From Dactylonectria macrodidyma (Eukaryota > Ascomycota > Sordariomycetes > Hypocreales > Nectriaceae), in contig JAGMUV010000004.1 in assembly GCA_020744425.1 (NCBI GenBank), positions 4,402,001 to 4,466,000 of the forward strand: 64,000 bases of DNA. Reading direction: 5' to 3'. A program made the position numbers and the translations under genes. Numbering within the stretch: position 1 is the first letter of the stretch; every line of letters begins with the position of its first letter. The notes under the pieces are model-generated. The model searched no databases, was not told where the DNA came from, and saw nothing but the letters and a program-made list of their open reading frames with translations. Positions 33,662 through 44,995 of the stretch are shown piece after piece.

Positions 33662-35260
33662 CTACCAGTTAAACCGACTAACCGGGTCAGTAAGTTCGCA
33701 GACCCTGAGAAACTGTTCCCGTATCCAGACGACTTGGTCCCCACGCAGCCCACGACAGATGAGCTCTCCGCCCTCCTTTGACAGCACTTTGATCAGGCTA
33801 TTCAAGTGAAGCAGTGCGTGCGAAGGGCCTTGAACCAGTATATGTCGCTTGTAATCGAGGAGACTCATCGCCTGATCCCCTCGGAGATACTGCGTACGCA
33901 CGGCTTCGTCCAAGTCTTGGTCGTGGTAGTTGGGGATTCTGATCGCTGGGTCCGCCAAGTCGTGCATGCCTCCGTGATTTTGGCGGTTGCCCAGGTAAAA
34001 CGGCATGGACCGGCAGATGGAGTCCACCAACTCCCTGCCGCGATTGGGATCTGGGAAACTGTATTCCTTGGTAGCAATCGAGATGGTTTGCTGCAGCGCC
34101 TCGGGGGGCGCTTTCGCAAGCAGACAGAGCTCCATCCGCAGGACCATGAGCCGGCAAACGCGCCATACATTCCAGATCGTGGCAATCTGGACGGTCGGGT
34201 ATATATCGCAGAACCCGAAGTAAGCAAAGGTGTCTTCTTCGGGTTTTGCAGAAGGCTGCCATGAGGCCGGCACCAACTGAACCCAATCCAAGAGTTGTGC
34301 GTCAACGGACGAAGCGTCCTGCCACCAAGTCGCGAGGGCCAGACCATCCAGGTTATTCTTGGCCAGCCCGCACATGAAGGTGGATAGTCTCTTTTGCAAA
34401 TCGGCAATCGAGAGCCCGATCAGGTCCAAGACTGCACTCGGGTTAGCTGGCATAGAATCGTCCCACCCCGCATCGAACCAAACATCCAGGCCCGAGGCGT
34501 CGTCCGGTTGCACTTCCATATATGTCGACACATCACAGTGCCGCAGGTAGCTCCTCAAGTATGCGCGGCAATCCGAGTCCGGGACGCTCCCGGCGCCATG
34601 TTCGAGCAATGCACGAGCCCCGTCTTGGTGGGCGCGCATGGTACGCTGGTGCGTCGATCGAGCAGCGAGGCTCTCGTAGAAATGCATCAAGATAGCGCCG
34701 AGGACGGTACTGTCCTTTGACCGCTCGAGGGGATCATTGAGAGCTGCTTGCAGGCGACTCAACGCCCTGGTAAACGGAGGATGAGGCGTTCGATAGCTGT
34801 TTGTTGGGGTTTTCCACAAACTCCAGAGCTTCGTTGACACGGCGGTCAGGACGGTTGAGAGGACAGAATCCGGATGCTCCTTGGCTACGACAGGGAAAAG
34901 AGGCTCCAGGAAGCCCTGGGTCGAGTGAAAGCTGCGTCCTAAGCCCGCGATCGAGTTGAGGAAGAAGCAGACAGCGGATGATTCGTCGCTGGGGGTAATC
35001 GTTGCTGGTATGACAGCCTGCCTTGTCCATTCTGGCGTTGTCGACATGCGAGGGCTCCTGGACCGTGATGTCGGCGAAAGGAGCCTTGCACCAGTGCCCT
35101 GGTCCTTGAACCGAATCCCGCCTGTCTTTTTCACTGATTCGTAACCTCCACACACCCGTCGCAGCCGGAGGCATTCACGACAGCTTGGCCTGTCCTCGTC
35201 ACATTTGACGCGTCGTTTGCGACATGTCGAGCAGCCCTTTGAGGGGCCATGGTTGACCAT
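33662..35260 (-). CDS. Zn2Cys6 binuclear-cluster transcription factor
   Basis: Single exon, 532 residues. Cys10, 13, 20, 27, 30 and 37 form the C-x2-C-x6-C-x6-C-x2-C-x6-C zinc cluster, with a basic RKRRVK between the second and third Cys. A basic Ser/Arg-rich linker (SPTSRSRSPR) follows. The remaining 430 residues are the helical fungal regulatory domain (Fungal_trans_2-like: STVLTAVSTKLWSLWKTP, GAILMHFYESLA, QDGARALLEHG). These nuclear proteins bind CGG-type half sites and commonly control neighbouring metabolic genes. Its place between an FAD oxidoreductase and a hydrolase makes it a candidate local regulator. Confidence 0.93.
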   Translation of the reverse strand: MVNHGPSKGCSTCRKRRVKCDEDRPSCRECLRLRRVCGGYESVKKTGGIRFKDQGTGARLLSPTSRSRSPRMSTTPEWTRQAVIPATITPSDESSAVCFFLNSIAGLGRSFHSTQGFLEPLFPVVAKEHPDSVLSTVLTAVSTKLWSLWKTPTNSYRTPHPPFTRALSRLQAALNDPLERSKDSTVLGAILMHFYESLAARSTHQRTMRAHQDGARALLEHGAGSVPDSDCRAYLRSYLRHCDVSTYMEVQPDDASGLDVWFDAGWDDSMPANPSAVLDLIGLSIADLQKRLSTFMCGLAKNNLDGLALATWWQDASSVDAQLLDWVQLVPASWQPSAKPEEDTFAYFGFCDIYPTVQIATIWNVWRVCRLMVLRMELCLLAKAPPEALQQTISIATKEYSFPDPNRGRELVDSICRSMPFYLGNRQNHGGMHDLADPAIRIPNYHDQDLDEAVRTQYLRGDQAMSLLDYKRHILVQGPSHALLHLNSLIKVLSKEGGELICRGLRGDQVVWIREQFLRVCELTDPVSRFNW

Positions 35261-35357
35261 GTCTGCTGCGCAATGATCACGAGGACCGATGTCGCTTCTG
35301 GTTGAGAGTTGCCACGCGGCCGGTTCCGTTTGCGATTCGCCGCATCCAGGGACTGAG

Positions 35358-35366
35358 TTATAAATA
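35358..35366 (-). promoter_or_regulatory. TATA-like box of the Zn2Cys6 gene
   Basis: The minus strand reads TATTTATAA about 100 nt upstream of the ATG at 35260. Confidence 0.45.
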
Positions 35367-36100
35367 CCGTCGTGCGGAAATTAGATAGCGTTGCGAACGA
35401 ATCATAGATTGTTGAGTTGAGGAAAGGTGGAGCATTGGACAGTTGCTTCAATGGAGTTACTAAGCAGCCCCTGACAGGGACTGAGCGCGGTTTATTAGGA
35501 ACGCACACGCACGCATTTCCCTTTGTACACAATAAGGCAGATTTACATCACTCTATGACCACAATAGCTACGCGTGACATAGATCTAGTCACGTTTGGTA
35601 GCCTTCGGACAGGTGGCGACGTATAATAGCGACTCATTGCGGAATTCAGTGATGAATTGATGGTCCAGGCCTTCTCATCTGCCGGACTTGCGTTGCTAGT
35701 AAGACTTAGGTCTTATGGGCTGGGCTATGCTACTGTGGCAGTGTTTGCGATGGGAGTTGCGAAAGCCGTGGGGTGGCTGGAACTAGAGAGGGGCAGAGCA
35801 TTACAAGGCGACCAATCGCAAAGAAGTTGCCTTGTCCGTCCTAGTCGTCGCGGTATTATTCGCAATAGCCTCATGGTTCCCGGGAGTGCGCAACCAGGAA
35901 AACACCAATCGCAAACAGGCTCGATGCACGGCTGGTGCATAGTGTAGGTGTAGGTTGGTTGTGGGTTGCTCTCGCTGGAACAGATTGCGAGAACAAGCAA
36001 ATGAAGATAAAAGGCAGTGCATCGCCGAGAACATTGTAACGTGATCAATACCGTCATCAGCAACTCTACCCAATCTTCTCTACTATACACTTACTTCTGA
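35367..36100. other. Divergent intergenic region between regulator and hydrolase
   Basis: About 730 bp from which the regulator (minus) and the hydrolase (plus) are both transcribed. It is the natural place for shared operator sites, but I did not identify a repeated CGG pair with confidence. Confidence 0.5.
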
Positions 36101-37429
36101 GTGCCTTTCAAAATGAAGTCAACTTCCCTGTTCAGCGCTGTTCTGCTGGGGGCAGCGGTAGCCTCAAGCTCCATTCTCTCCCGCGACTCTGGACCATCAT
36201 CTTCGTCAAAGGAGCCGGAGGATCCCATCATCCTCTTGAGCAAGGATGAAAGCTTCCATTTCGAGCTGCTCTTCACCCTCGGAAACACCATATTCGGGGC
36301 TGGCGACGTCAACGACGCCTTGGCCGCAGCGAAAGACATCAAGGCCGGGAACTTCACCAGCTGGCTTGAGACCTTCCACGCGTTGGCCGAATACACCAAG
36401 AAGCAAGCCGAGGATGCGGACAATGCGTACGATCCATTGAACGTCCGGGAAGCCTGGTTCGCCGCATCGAGCTACTACCGTCAGGCCGACTTCTACAACC
36501 ATGCGAACTGGACGGACCCTCGTATCAATAGCTTCTGGCTCGAGCAACGCGCTGCGTTCGACAAGGCGCTTGCTGCACTGCCCGTTCCTGGCGAACGTAT
36601 CCAGATCCCGACCGACAACTTCACCATTGAAGCAATCTGGTACACAGCCGCAGCCGACGGGGTCAAACGGCCGACCTTGGTTATCGGCAACGGATACGAT
36701 GCCGGCCAGGAAGATTCCTACCACTCGTTCGTCGTACCAGCCTTGGCCCGTGGCTGGAATGTCATGACCTACGAAGGGCCAGGGCAGCCCACGGTTCGCC
36801 GCAATGATGACATTGGTTTCATCCCTGATTGGGAGAAGGTTCTCACGCCAGTGATCGACGAGTTGATGAATCGCAAAGGCTGCTTCGTCGATGAAGACCG
36901 GCTGGTCCTTATTGGCGTTTCAATGGGTGGGTATCTAGCCGCTCGTGCCGCTGCGTTTGAGCCTCGGATCAAGGCTCTTATTCTCAATGGCGGCGTGTGG
37001 GATGTCTACGAGGGATACGCCGGTCAGCTGACCCCGGACCTGAAGGAACTTCTCGCTGCGGGCAAGCAAGAGGAATTTGACGAGGCTGCCTTGCCGCTCT
37101 TGGATAGCCCACAGGTGCCTACAGCCGTGCGCTGGGGTCTAGGACACGGACTGTGGTGCTTCAAACAGCATTCCCCGTACCTATGGCTCGAATCGCTCAA
37201 GCAGTACACTCTCAAGGACGTTGTTGAGAAGATCAACGTACCCGTCCTTGTCGTCGATTCCGAGTTCGAGGGGTTCTTCGCTGGCCAGCCGGAGGTTGTC
37301 AAGGACGCACTCGGCGATAAGGCAACTTACAAGTTCTTCAATGAAACAGCTGGATATCACGTCCAAGTTGGAGCTGGGCAGGAGTGGAACAGGTACCAGT
37401 TTGCCTGGCTGAACAAGACACTAGGGTGA
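36101..37429 (+). CDS. Secreted alpha/beta hydrolase (acylaminoacyl-peptidase / esterase-like)
   Basis: Single exon, 442 residues; a second Met at codon 5 may be the real start (MKSTSLFSAVLLGAAVASSS is a good signal peptide). A helical N-terminal cap of about 170 residues precedes the alpha/beta core. RPTLVIGNGYDAGQED gives the oxyanion-hole region, VLIGVSMGGYLAAR the nucleophile elbow with Ser274, VPVLVVDSEFEGFF the likely acid region, and ETAGYHVQVG the catalytic His420. Architecture matches the fungal group related to 2,6-dihydroxypseudooxynicotine hydrolase and dipeptidyl aminopeptidase-like esterases, including C-C hydrolases in pigment and polyketide pathways. Substrate unknown. It shares an upstream region with a Zn2Cys6 regulator. 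Confidence 0.88.
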   Translation: MPFKMKSTSLFSAVLLGAAVASSSILSRDSGPSSSSKEPEDPIILLSKDESFHFELLFTLGNTIFGAGDVNDALAAAKDIKAGNFTSWLETFHALAEYTKKQAEDADNAYDPLNVREAWFAASSYYRQADFYNHANWTDPRINSFWLEQRAAFDKALAALPVPGERIQIPTDNFTIEAIWYTAAADGVKRPTLVIGNGYDAGQEDSYHSFVVPALARGWNVMTYEGPGQPTVRRNDDIGFIPDWEKVLTPVIDELMNRKGCFVDEDRLVLIGVSMGGYLAARAAAFEPRIKALILNGGVWDVYEGYAGQLTPDLKELLAAGKQEEFDEAALPLLDSPQVPTAVRWGLGHGLWCFKQHSPYLWLESLKQYTLKDVVEKINVPVLVVDSEFEGFFAGQPEVVKDALGDKATYKFFNETAGYHVQVGAGQEWNRYQFAWLNKTLG

Positions 37430-37940
37430 GCAGGATTAGCTTCAATGTGTCGCGACCCGGCCTGGAGGTTAGCCAAAAAGGTCATGTGTATTAGACCGCA
37501 ATAGATGTATATTGGGCGTGCTCGAACCGTACCCCTGGCTGACAGCATTTGCCATGGAACCTCATCCTCTGTTCGCTGATTGTTCCTTTGCATCTTCCAT
37601 CCCTTTGCAACAGCTAAGGCGTACTGGCCGTACCGACCCACTTCTTGAAATTTTTTGGCCACTAGACGGCCCGGAATGAGCGGTACTTTGATTTGCACCT
37701 AAATTTAATCATGATAGAAGTCCCAGCAAGCCTGCCAGGTACAAATCGCTACATCACACTGAAGGCAGCCCGAAGTGGTCGTCCTGAGCCGCCCTTGATT
37801 GAGCTGACTTGGCGATGCAGACCCTAGAGGCACCCGACCCTGCTAAAGCTTGTTGAATCTTACTGTTGGATAGCTCGTATGACTAATTAATGACCTTGAA
37901 CATGTGTGTGTCTTATGTATCTGTTCATTATGGCCCCCGC
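37430..37940. other. Spacer, normal composition, up to the Copia insertion
   Basis: No gene. CCCGC at 37936-37940 is the left target-site copy of the retrotransposon; sequence to its right drops abruptly to very low GC. Confidence 0.5.
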
Positions 37941-38149
37941 TGTTAGATTGGATTATGTACAAAGCACCTGATCGGGCGGTCATGTGGTGACCTCCAGGGT
38001 TAAGACTGCCTATTAGTACAGATACCTCAGGCCCCCACTTTTAGTAGTAATTAGAACATATATGCAGTTATGGCCAGAAGACCTCCTAAATATACATAGA
38101 TAATATATACACAATTAAGTTATCTAAGTGCTATATTAGCTTTCTAATA
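37941..38149 (+). repeat. 5' LTR of the Copia element
   Basis: 209 bp, pairs with 43212-43420. Differences between the two LTRs are mostly C/T and G/A transitions, with the right copy further decayed in places and the left in others. Confidence 0.9.
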
Positions 38150-41100
38150 ATTAAGAGTCTTATACACTATATTACTACTTAATTAAATACTTAACTAAGT
38201 ACGGATTATATATAAGTACTTATAGAATACTTACTAAAAATAATAATAACTAATTTGACTATTAGGCTTATTATAAAAGATAATTAGATTACTTAGTTTA
38301 AAATACTTAAGATAAAGGCTAAGAAAGAGGACTTTTAAGACTTCTTTAACTTTATGAAGACTAATAAGCTAAAGCTTATACTTATAGTACTAACTCCTTT
38401 AGATATTAAGAAGCTCTATAAGAAATATATATTAAGTAGTTATAGAATGCTTATTAATACTTTAACTTCTATTTAAAGTGCTAATATAATTATAGCTTAA
38501 ATAAATAATAATAATTTAATCTTTTAAAAAGGGAATAATATAGCTATTTAAGCCTAAGATATTAATAAATTAATAGAGAAGGATCTTTAAATATATAATA
38601 TACTATAAACTAACTATAAGTACTATAATAAGCTATACTTATAAATAGTTAAGAAGATAAAGACTATTAAAGACTGGATTATGAATATAATTAATAAAAC
38701 CTACTCTTAGTACTATTACTTAGATAAGAAGTCCCTTACTAAATAAATCTAGTCATTCTATAATAAGTTCTTTCTTATTAAAGATAAATATAAATAGAAA
38801 GCTTATTAAGTATATTATAAAATACTAGCTAAACTATACTTAAATAAGATTATAATCTATTAAATAACTAATAACTAGTTTATATATTAAAAGAATACTA
38901 TTAATAAAGCTTAGAATATTAAGCTTTAAGAAGTAATAAAGCCTGATTAATAGCTTAATAATTTAATTAGTACTTTATAATTTATATTAATAGAGTTATA
39001 GATTAATGCTTATAGTATAACCCAGACCCTCTAAGTTAGAGCTAGTACTCTTATTATTAGGCTAGTTATAATAAATATTTATAAAGCAATTAATAACTAG
39101 CTAAAGCTTCTAAAGAAGGTAAGAATTGCATTAAGCGCCTTCTATAGTAAAGGCAGTTAAAAAGAATATGATAAGGGTTATTTAGAGAATGCTTAGTAAA
39201 GGGGCAGAAGTAAGAAGCATTTCTATTAAAGCATTAGAGATAATAAGAAATCTAAGTACTTAGCGTACTATCTTTTCTATTTACTTATATAATGTTATTA
39301 TGCTTTTCTAAAGAGGATACTATAGGGATTTCTACTTATTAAGCATATTGCTAACTGTATTAAACAGTAAATTAAAAGGAATGAAGATAACTTAGTTAAT
39401 TAGATTAGAAAGATTAAATTAAAAGGGTCTGTATAACTTAGATTAGGAGGGTCCTGTAATATAAATGCTGCTTTAGTAGCTAGTGAATACTATTCATTAT
39501 AAGATTCTATCTTCTTAGACTTAAGAGTAATATTAGATATTTTCTATAATATAATAAGAATAAAGAACCTATAAATAGCTCCTTTAAAAGACTTCTTTTA
39601 ATTAAGTATATAGTAAGTATTAATTAATAGATATAGTAAAGGAACTATTACTCTAATAGCTATTAATAGTTTATTAAAAAAGCTTATAATCTTTAATATT
39701 ATACTATATATAGCTCTTATTATTAACCTTATATTCTTCTTAAAGTTAAGAAAGTAAGGTATTTAATAGGATATAAGACTAAGAAATAATTATCTTAGGA
39801 GATTAAATAGAACCTTCCTTAGAGCTATTAATAAGTAGGAAGAATAGTAAGTCTTTAAAGAGAAGGAGAGCTAATTGATTATATTAAATACTTAATAAGT
39901 ACTTACTAATAGCTTAGTAGTACTCCTCTCTAATTAACCCTAGAAGAGATAAAAGTATATATTATAGACTTATAGATAACTTTTCTAAGGAAATACTATT
40001 ATATAGTACTAATAGCTAAGTTATCTAGGCCTTAATGCTCTTAAGTGCCTAATAAGCGCCTTAAGGGGTATTAGACTGAAGATAGAAGAGCTTAAGGGAC
40101 TATAAAGGATTATAACTATTAACTATAATGCTTATAGTATAGTGAAGGCTTGCTAAATGATTAAACAGGCTCTGTAAGAAGCAATAGCTAGAGTAAGGCT
40201 GAGTGATTATATTACTTTTAATTTTTATTTAATAACTTAAGGCTATACTAGTTATATATTAGTTTAGATCTTTATAAATAGAGCTATTAGTTACTTATAG
40301 GACTATTATATAGATAATTAGTTAATACTTATATTATACTTAGTAATTACCTGTTTTTTTAAGATATTAAAGGTCTAATACTTTATTAAAGTTAAAGTAA
40401 TTAAATATAATAATAAGATTATAAATATATACTTATAGGTTATAAAATTACTAAGGGATTGTAAAATACTTATTAAGCCTTTAGTACTTAATACTTAAGT
40501 ATAAAATAGAAGTATAGAATGAATAGTTATTATTATTATTTAAAAGAGCTATATAATATATACTAGAGCTAAGCTACTTAAATACTTATAGCTAGAATTA
40601 ATAAAGGCAGCTACTTACTTATATAATTATATACTATTAATATATAAGAATTAGAAGACCTTATATAAGCTATTTTATAGCTAATTTTAACTAGAGAAGA
40701 CTATAAAGCCTAATCTCTTACACTTCTAAGCATACAGTTATAAAGTCTTTGCCTTTATAGCTAATGTATAGTTATAAAGGAACTGGCTATAAAGGCAGTT
40801 ACTAAGAGCCTAGATCGGCTTCTTAGTTAGTTATATATTTAATAATTCCTTTAAAGTATAGAATCCATTATAAAAGGAGGTCTTTACTACTTAGAATATT
40901 ATATTTAATAAATAGTAATTATTTAATAAGCGCTTAGAAAGCCTTTAGGATAATTTACTAAAAGAAGACTTTAAAGCTATTTAAAAGCGAATCTAAAAGC
41001 TACTATTAATATAAGAATACATAGAGTAGTAAGTATTATAGCCGCTAGATAATGAAATAGATAAGATCTAAGATAGGTTAAGAGATAGTCACTTTACTAA

Positions 41101-43211
41101 ATACTTAGTAAGTAATTAAGAATAAGAAAAGCTTAGAGAGATATTAGAAGGGTATATAATAGCTAAGTTTAAGTTACTTCCTACTCTTCTATAGTTATTA
41201 CTTACTGCATTCTTTTATACTTTAGCTACTAGTCTTAATATAAAGAGGCATAAGAAAGGAAAGGTAGATAATAAGATTAGTTATAAAAAGGTTAGTAAAT
41301 AGCTAGTAAAATAAAGGATCTCCTTTAAGGCAGCATTCCTAACTAAGAGACTCTAATTACTAAAACACTATATAAATAACTACTAAGCAGTTTATAGCAG
41401 CCTGGCTAGCTCTATTAGATTATTTAATAGAGGAAGTGTTACTTACCTTTAGATCGAACTGAGTATAGGAAAGTGAGAAGCTTAGTAAGATAAGACGAGC
41501 TTTATACTTAGAGAAGAAAGGCAGCTTATTACTAGTATATATTAATAACTATTAGAACTACTTCCTAACTTATATATAAAGAGATTAAGTTATCTATACT
41601 AGGATATAATACTTATAGTTAAGAAAGTATATTTATAGAGTTATATAGAGTTATAATTATAGATTAAAGTTACTAAGTCTATAGTAAAAGATTACTAAGT
41701 GCTTAACTACTATTAGATCTATATTTATAAGCTTAATAAGTATAAAAGATTCTTAAAAATTAAAGCATGCTTTATAGTATATAGTAATTAATAAGTAATT
41801 AATAGTTAAGAAACCTATATAGTAATTCTAGTAAGTATATTATTTAGAACCCTTATAGCCTTAGCTAACTATTTTAACTATAATATACTATAATATAATG
41901 CAATTAATGCCTTTATATATATAAAGCTTAATAAAGAGATTTATATAAAAATGCTTAGAGAATATTAGAAGTTAGGAATGATTCTAAAACTATAGAAAGC
42001 CTTCTATAGTCTTAGACAATTGCCTCTTTTATAGTAAAAGCACTTTAAGAAGGGTTTACTACTAGCAGGCTTTCGCTAAGTACTAGGTGAGGACTATTAC
42101 TAGCTTTATAAAGATATTATCTTCTTCTTCTATATAAATAACTATATCCTCTACTTTTTAAAGCAGGTTAAACCCTAAGTAATATTACTAATAGAAGACC
42201 TATAGAAGACCTATTATCTAGAAAGAAGCAAGCCTTTATAATAGTTCCTAGGGATTAAAGTAATTTAAGACTATAGAAACTATTGCCTATAGCTCTTATA
42301 GTCCTCCTATATTAACAAGATATACTGACTGTTCGCTAATTACATACTAAGACTATAAGTAATAACTCTTATAATATAAAAAGAACTATTGCCTTATAAA
42401 GAGATCGCTAGCTCTAGAAGTATTAATCTTTATTAACGCAAAGTCAGAATGATTATATATATAACTGTAATAACCTGACTGAATATAGCGTTTATAATAA
42501 GCTGACTAGCTAGGTTTAACCAGAACCCAGGGCTATAGCACTATTAAATAGCTAATCGGGCCTTATAGTACCTTATTAAAATACGCAGTCTTTCTCTTAA
42601 ATATAGTATAATCCCTGGATATAAAGAAGATAGCTTATAAATAGCTTTTAATATAAGTTTTATAAATAACTTAGTAAACTATTAGAGCTTATAAGCCTTT
42701 ATTATAAAGCTATTTAGAAAGGTTATATTATAAAGAGTAAATAAGTAAGATATAGTTATAATATTAATAATTAAAGCTAAGTTACTTACTTTATTCTAAG
42801 TTATTAAAGAAGCCCTTTTTATAAGCAGACTTATTTTAATATTAAAAATCAACTTATCTTTACTAACTGCTTACTAAATAACCGCCTTACTCTTAAGAAT
42901 TACTATTAAATATAATAATAAATAGACTATCTGACTAATTATAGTAAAGCTCGTGTAATTATAAATAAAGTTATAGTATATTAATATTTATAATTACTAG
43001 CTTAAGTAAGAGATATTAAAAAAAAAGATTAAAGTAATCTATACTCTATTAATATAATTACTTACTAATAGCTTAATAAAGAGCTTATTAGAAAAAGCAT
43101 TTACTAAATTCATTTAGTAGTTTAAGCTAATAGATCTTTTTAATTAATTAGAATAACTAAAGAAAGATAAAGAGTATAGCTTAATAATAATGCTTTTAAG
43201 CTAAAGGGGCA

Positions 43212-43420
43212 TATTAAATTGGATTATATATAAAGCACCTAATTAAGCGGTTATATAGTGATCTTTAGGATTAAGACTGCTTATTAGTATAAATACCTTA
43301 GGCCTCTACTTTTAGTAGTAATTAGAATATATATGCAGTCATAGCTAGGAGACCTCCTAAATATATATAGATAATATACACACAATTAAGTCATCTAAGT
43401 ACTACGCTAGCTTTCTAACA
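43212..43420 (+). repeat. 3' LTR of the Copia element
   Basis: 209 bp, preceded by the purine tract; ends TTTCTAACA whereas the left copy ends TTTCTAATA. Confidence 0.9.
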
Positions 43421-43910
43421 CTCGCCTCTTAAGGTCAGAGAGGTCTAGTTCTTTTATTGAATTAGAGACCTATGGTCTAGAATAGTTGCTATACTAGGAC
43501 ATATATAAGGCGACCTTACACTTTTGCTACAGTGAGCTATTTAACATCTCCTTTCTTCTTAATACAGACTAGCCAGCCAGAGGCTCAGCAAGCCTTCTCT
43601 GAGTCAGTCCTAACAACCCCCTGCTTCTTATATAACTCCCTAATGCCCTAGTGTTTTAATATGCTTCTAATTTAATATGCCTTTTTAGCTTAAAGGTATA
43701 GCCTTTAAGCTGACTTTTAGGATTATTAAAGCTTCTTTTTCTTCTTTTAATTTCTATTTCTAGTTTTAGGCTAGTTTTATTAAAAAGTTAGTAAGCTTTA
43801 ATTATTAAATAAATGCTTTAAAAGCTTTTTATAAAAAGCTGTTTATAAAGCTATTAGTTAATAATTAAGTTAATAATATATAAATAATATTAATTTAGCT
43901 TTATATAACG
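43421..43910. other. AT-rich flank, probable relic of an older retroelement
   Basis: 43421-43680 is less AT-rich and on the minus strand gives protein-like scraps (TDSEKA, KKKGD) that hint at a reverse transcriptase, too short to assign. The remainder is AT-rich without structure. Confidence 0.35.
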
Positions 43911-44330
43911 TATATAATAAGCAAATGTCCTAAACAAGCGAGTGTCCTACTTATACTATATAGCTAAAAGTACACATTTTAGATTTTCTAAAACGGGCTA
44001 TTTAATTAGTAAATTTCTAAAGAATTAATTTTAAGCTTTTAAGGAAAAAGCTTATAAAATAATATTTTCTTTATATTTCTAACTAATTTATTAAGCTAGT
44101 TATAAATAAAAATACTGAAAAAACAGTGCGAATTTTATACTGCTAGCGCTATAGGTATATATAGCTTAAAAAAGTTCATAAGGATAATATATATTATAAT
44201 TAAGCTATATTTAAAACTATAGTTATTTTAGCATTAGTTTAAGTTTTTAAGAATTATTTTAAAATCGCGATTTAAGGTGAAAATCTGAGTGAGACACTCG
44301 CTTGTCTAGAATATTCGCTTATTATATATA
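43911..44330. mobile_element. TIR element (MITE), copy 1 of a family present twice in the window
   Basis: The left end TATATAATAAGCAAATGTCC then TAAACAAGCGAGTGTCCT is matched, with a few transitions, by the reverse complement of 44290-44330 (GACACTCGCTTGTCTAG...GCTTATTATATA). The interior is AT-rich and non-coding. Interior words next to the ends (ACTATATAGCTAAAAG, GATTTTCTAAAACGGGCT) recur, reverse-complemented, in the element at 52533-52963, so the two are one family in opposite orientations. Confidence 0.75.
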
Positions 44331-44490
44331 TTATAACTTAATTATATATATTAATAGTATTCTCACTTTTTACTTTAATTATATATAGATTACTTAGAAT
44401 ATTAAATAATTTAAGTAATTTAGAATTATTAAAATTATTAAATAATTCTAATAATCTAACTTATATTATAATTATATAAATACTTAAAAA

Positions 44491-44995
44491 TGTTATAGGC
44501 TAGAGCTTTGCTCTAGCCTTATAGTAAAAGACCTTGTATAGCTAGTTAGTTAATCGCACTAGCGATTGATTAATATATATCCTTTTGCCTTAGTAGCAAA
44601 GGGTAGCGCTATAGGCACTAGTGGCTGTTGCGCTAGCTATTGCTTAGCCCTTCTGGAGTCAGCCTATTACATTTGATCGATCAACCTAAAGGTCATAGGT
44701 TCGAGTCCCGCCCTCGGATCTAGGCTTATAGGGGCAATCATCCATAAGGCGCATGAACGCAGGAGATGCAGAAGCTGGGGGATATATAGTAAGGTCAGGA
44801 GGAGAAAGGGCATATGTTATAGGCTAGAGCTTTGCTCTAGCCTTATAGTAGAAGACCTTGTATAGCTAGTTAGTTAATTGTACTAGCGATCGATTAATAT
44901 GTATCCTTTTGCCTTAGTAGTAAAGGGTAGTGCTATAGGCGCTAGTAGCTGTTACACTAGCTATTACTTAGCCCTTCTAGAGTCAGCCTATTATA
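44491..44995 (+). mobile_element. TRIM-like miniature LTR retroelement 1
   Basis: Two 181-bp direct repeats (44491-44671 and 44815-44995) start TGTTATAGGCTAGAGC; the first ends CAGCCTATTACA and the second CAGCCTATTATA, differing almost only by C/T and G/A. A 5-bp duplication AAAAA flanks the unit (44486-44490, 44996-45000). The 143-bp interior has no coding capacity. It ends in a purine-rich tract (AGGAGGAGAAAGGG) just before the 3' repeat, as in LTR elements, and near its start has GGTTCGAGTCCC (44698-44709), a tRNA T-arm/B-box sequence. Size and structure fit terminal-repeat retrotransposons in miniature, which need another element's proteins to move. Confidence 0.82.

Larger units (their letters stand above)
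37941..43420 (+). mobile_element. Full-length Ty1/Copia LTR retrotransposon, RIP-damaged
   Basis: A 5,480-bp unit bounded by two LTRs of identical length. The left LTR starts TGTTAGATTGG and the right copy reads TATTAAATTGG, differing by G-to-A as elsewhere between the copies. A purine tract AAAGGGGCA abuts the right LTR, and the target duplication is CCCGC/CTCGC (one C/T difference). The interior is extremely AT-rich and full of stops, yet Copia order survives on the plus strand: an integrase C-terminal region at about 40.7-40.9 kb, reverse transcriptase at about 41.95-42.4 kb with FFYINNY where the catalytic Asp pair should be, and an RNase H-like end at about 42.6-43.2 kb. It cannot encode active protein. 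Confidence 0.9.
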
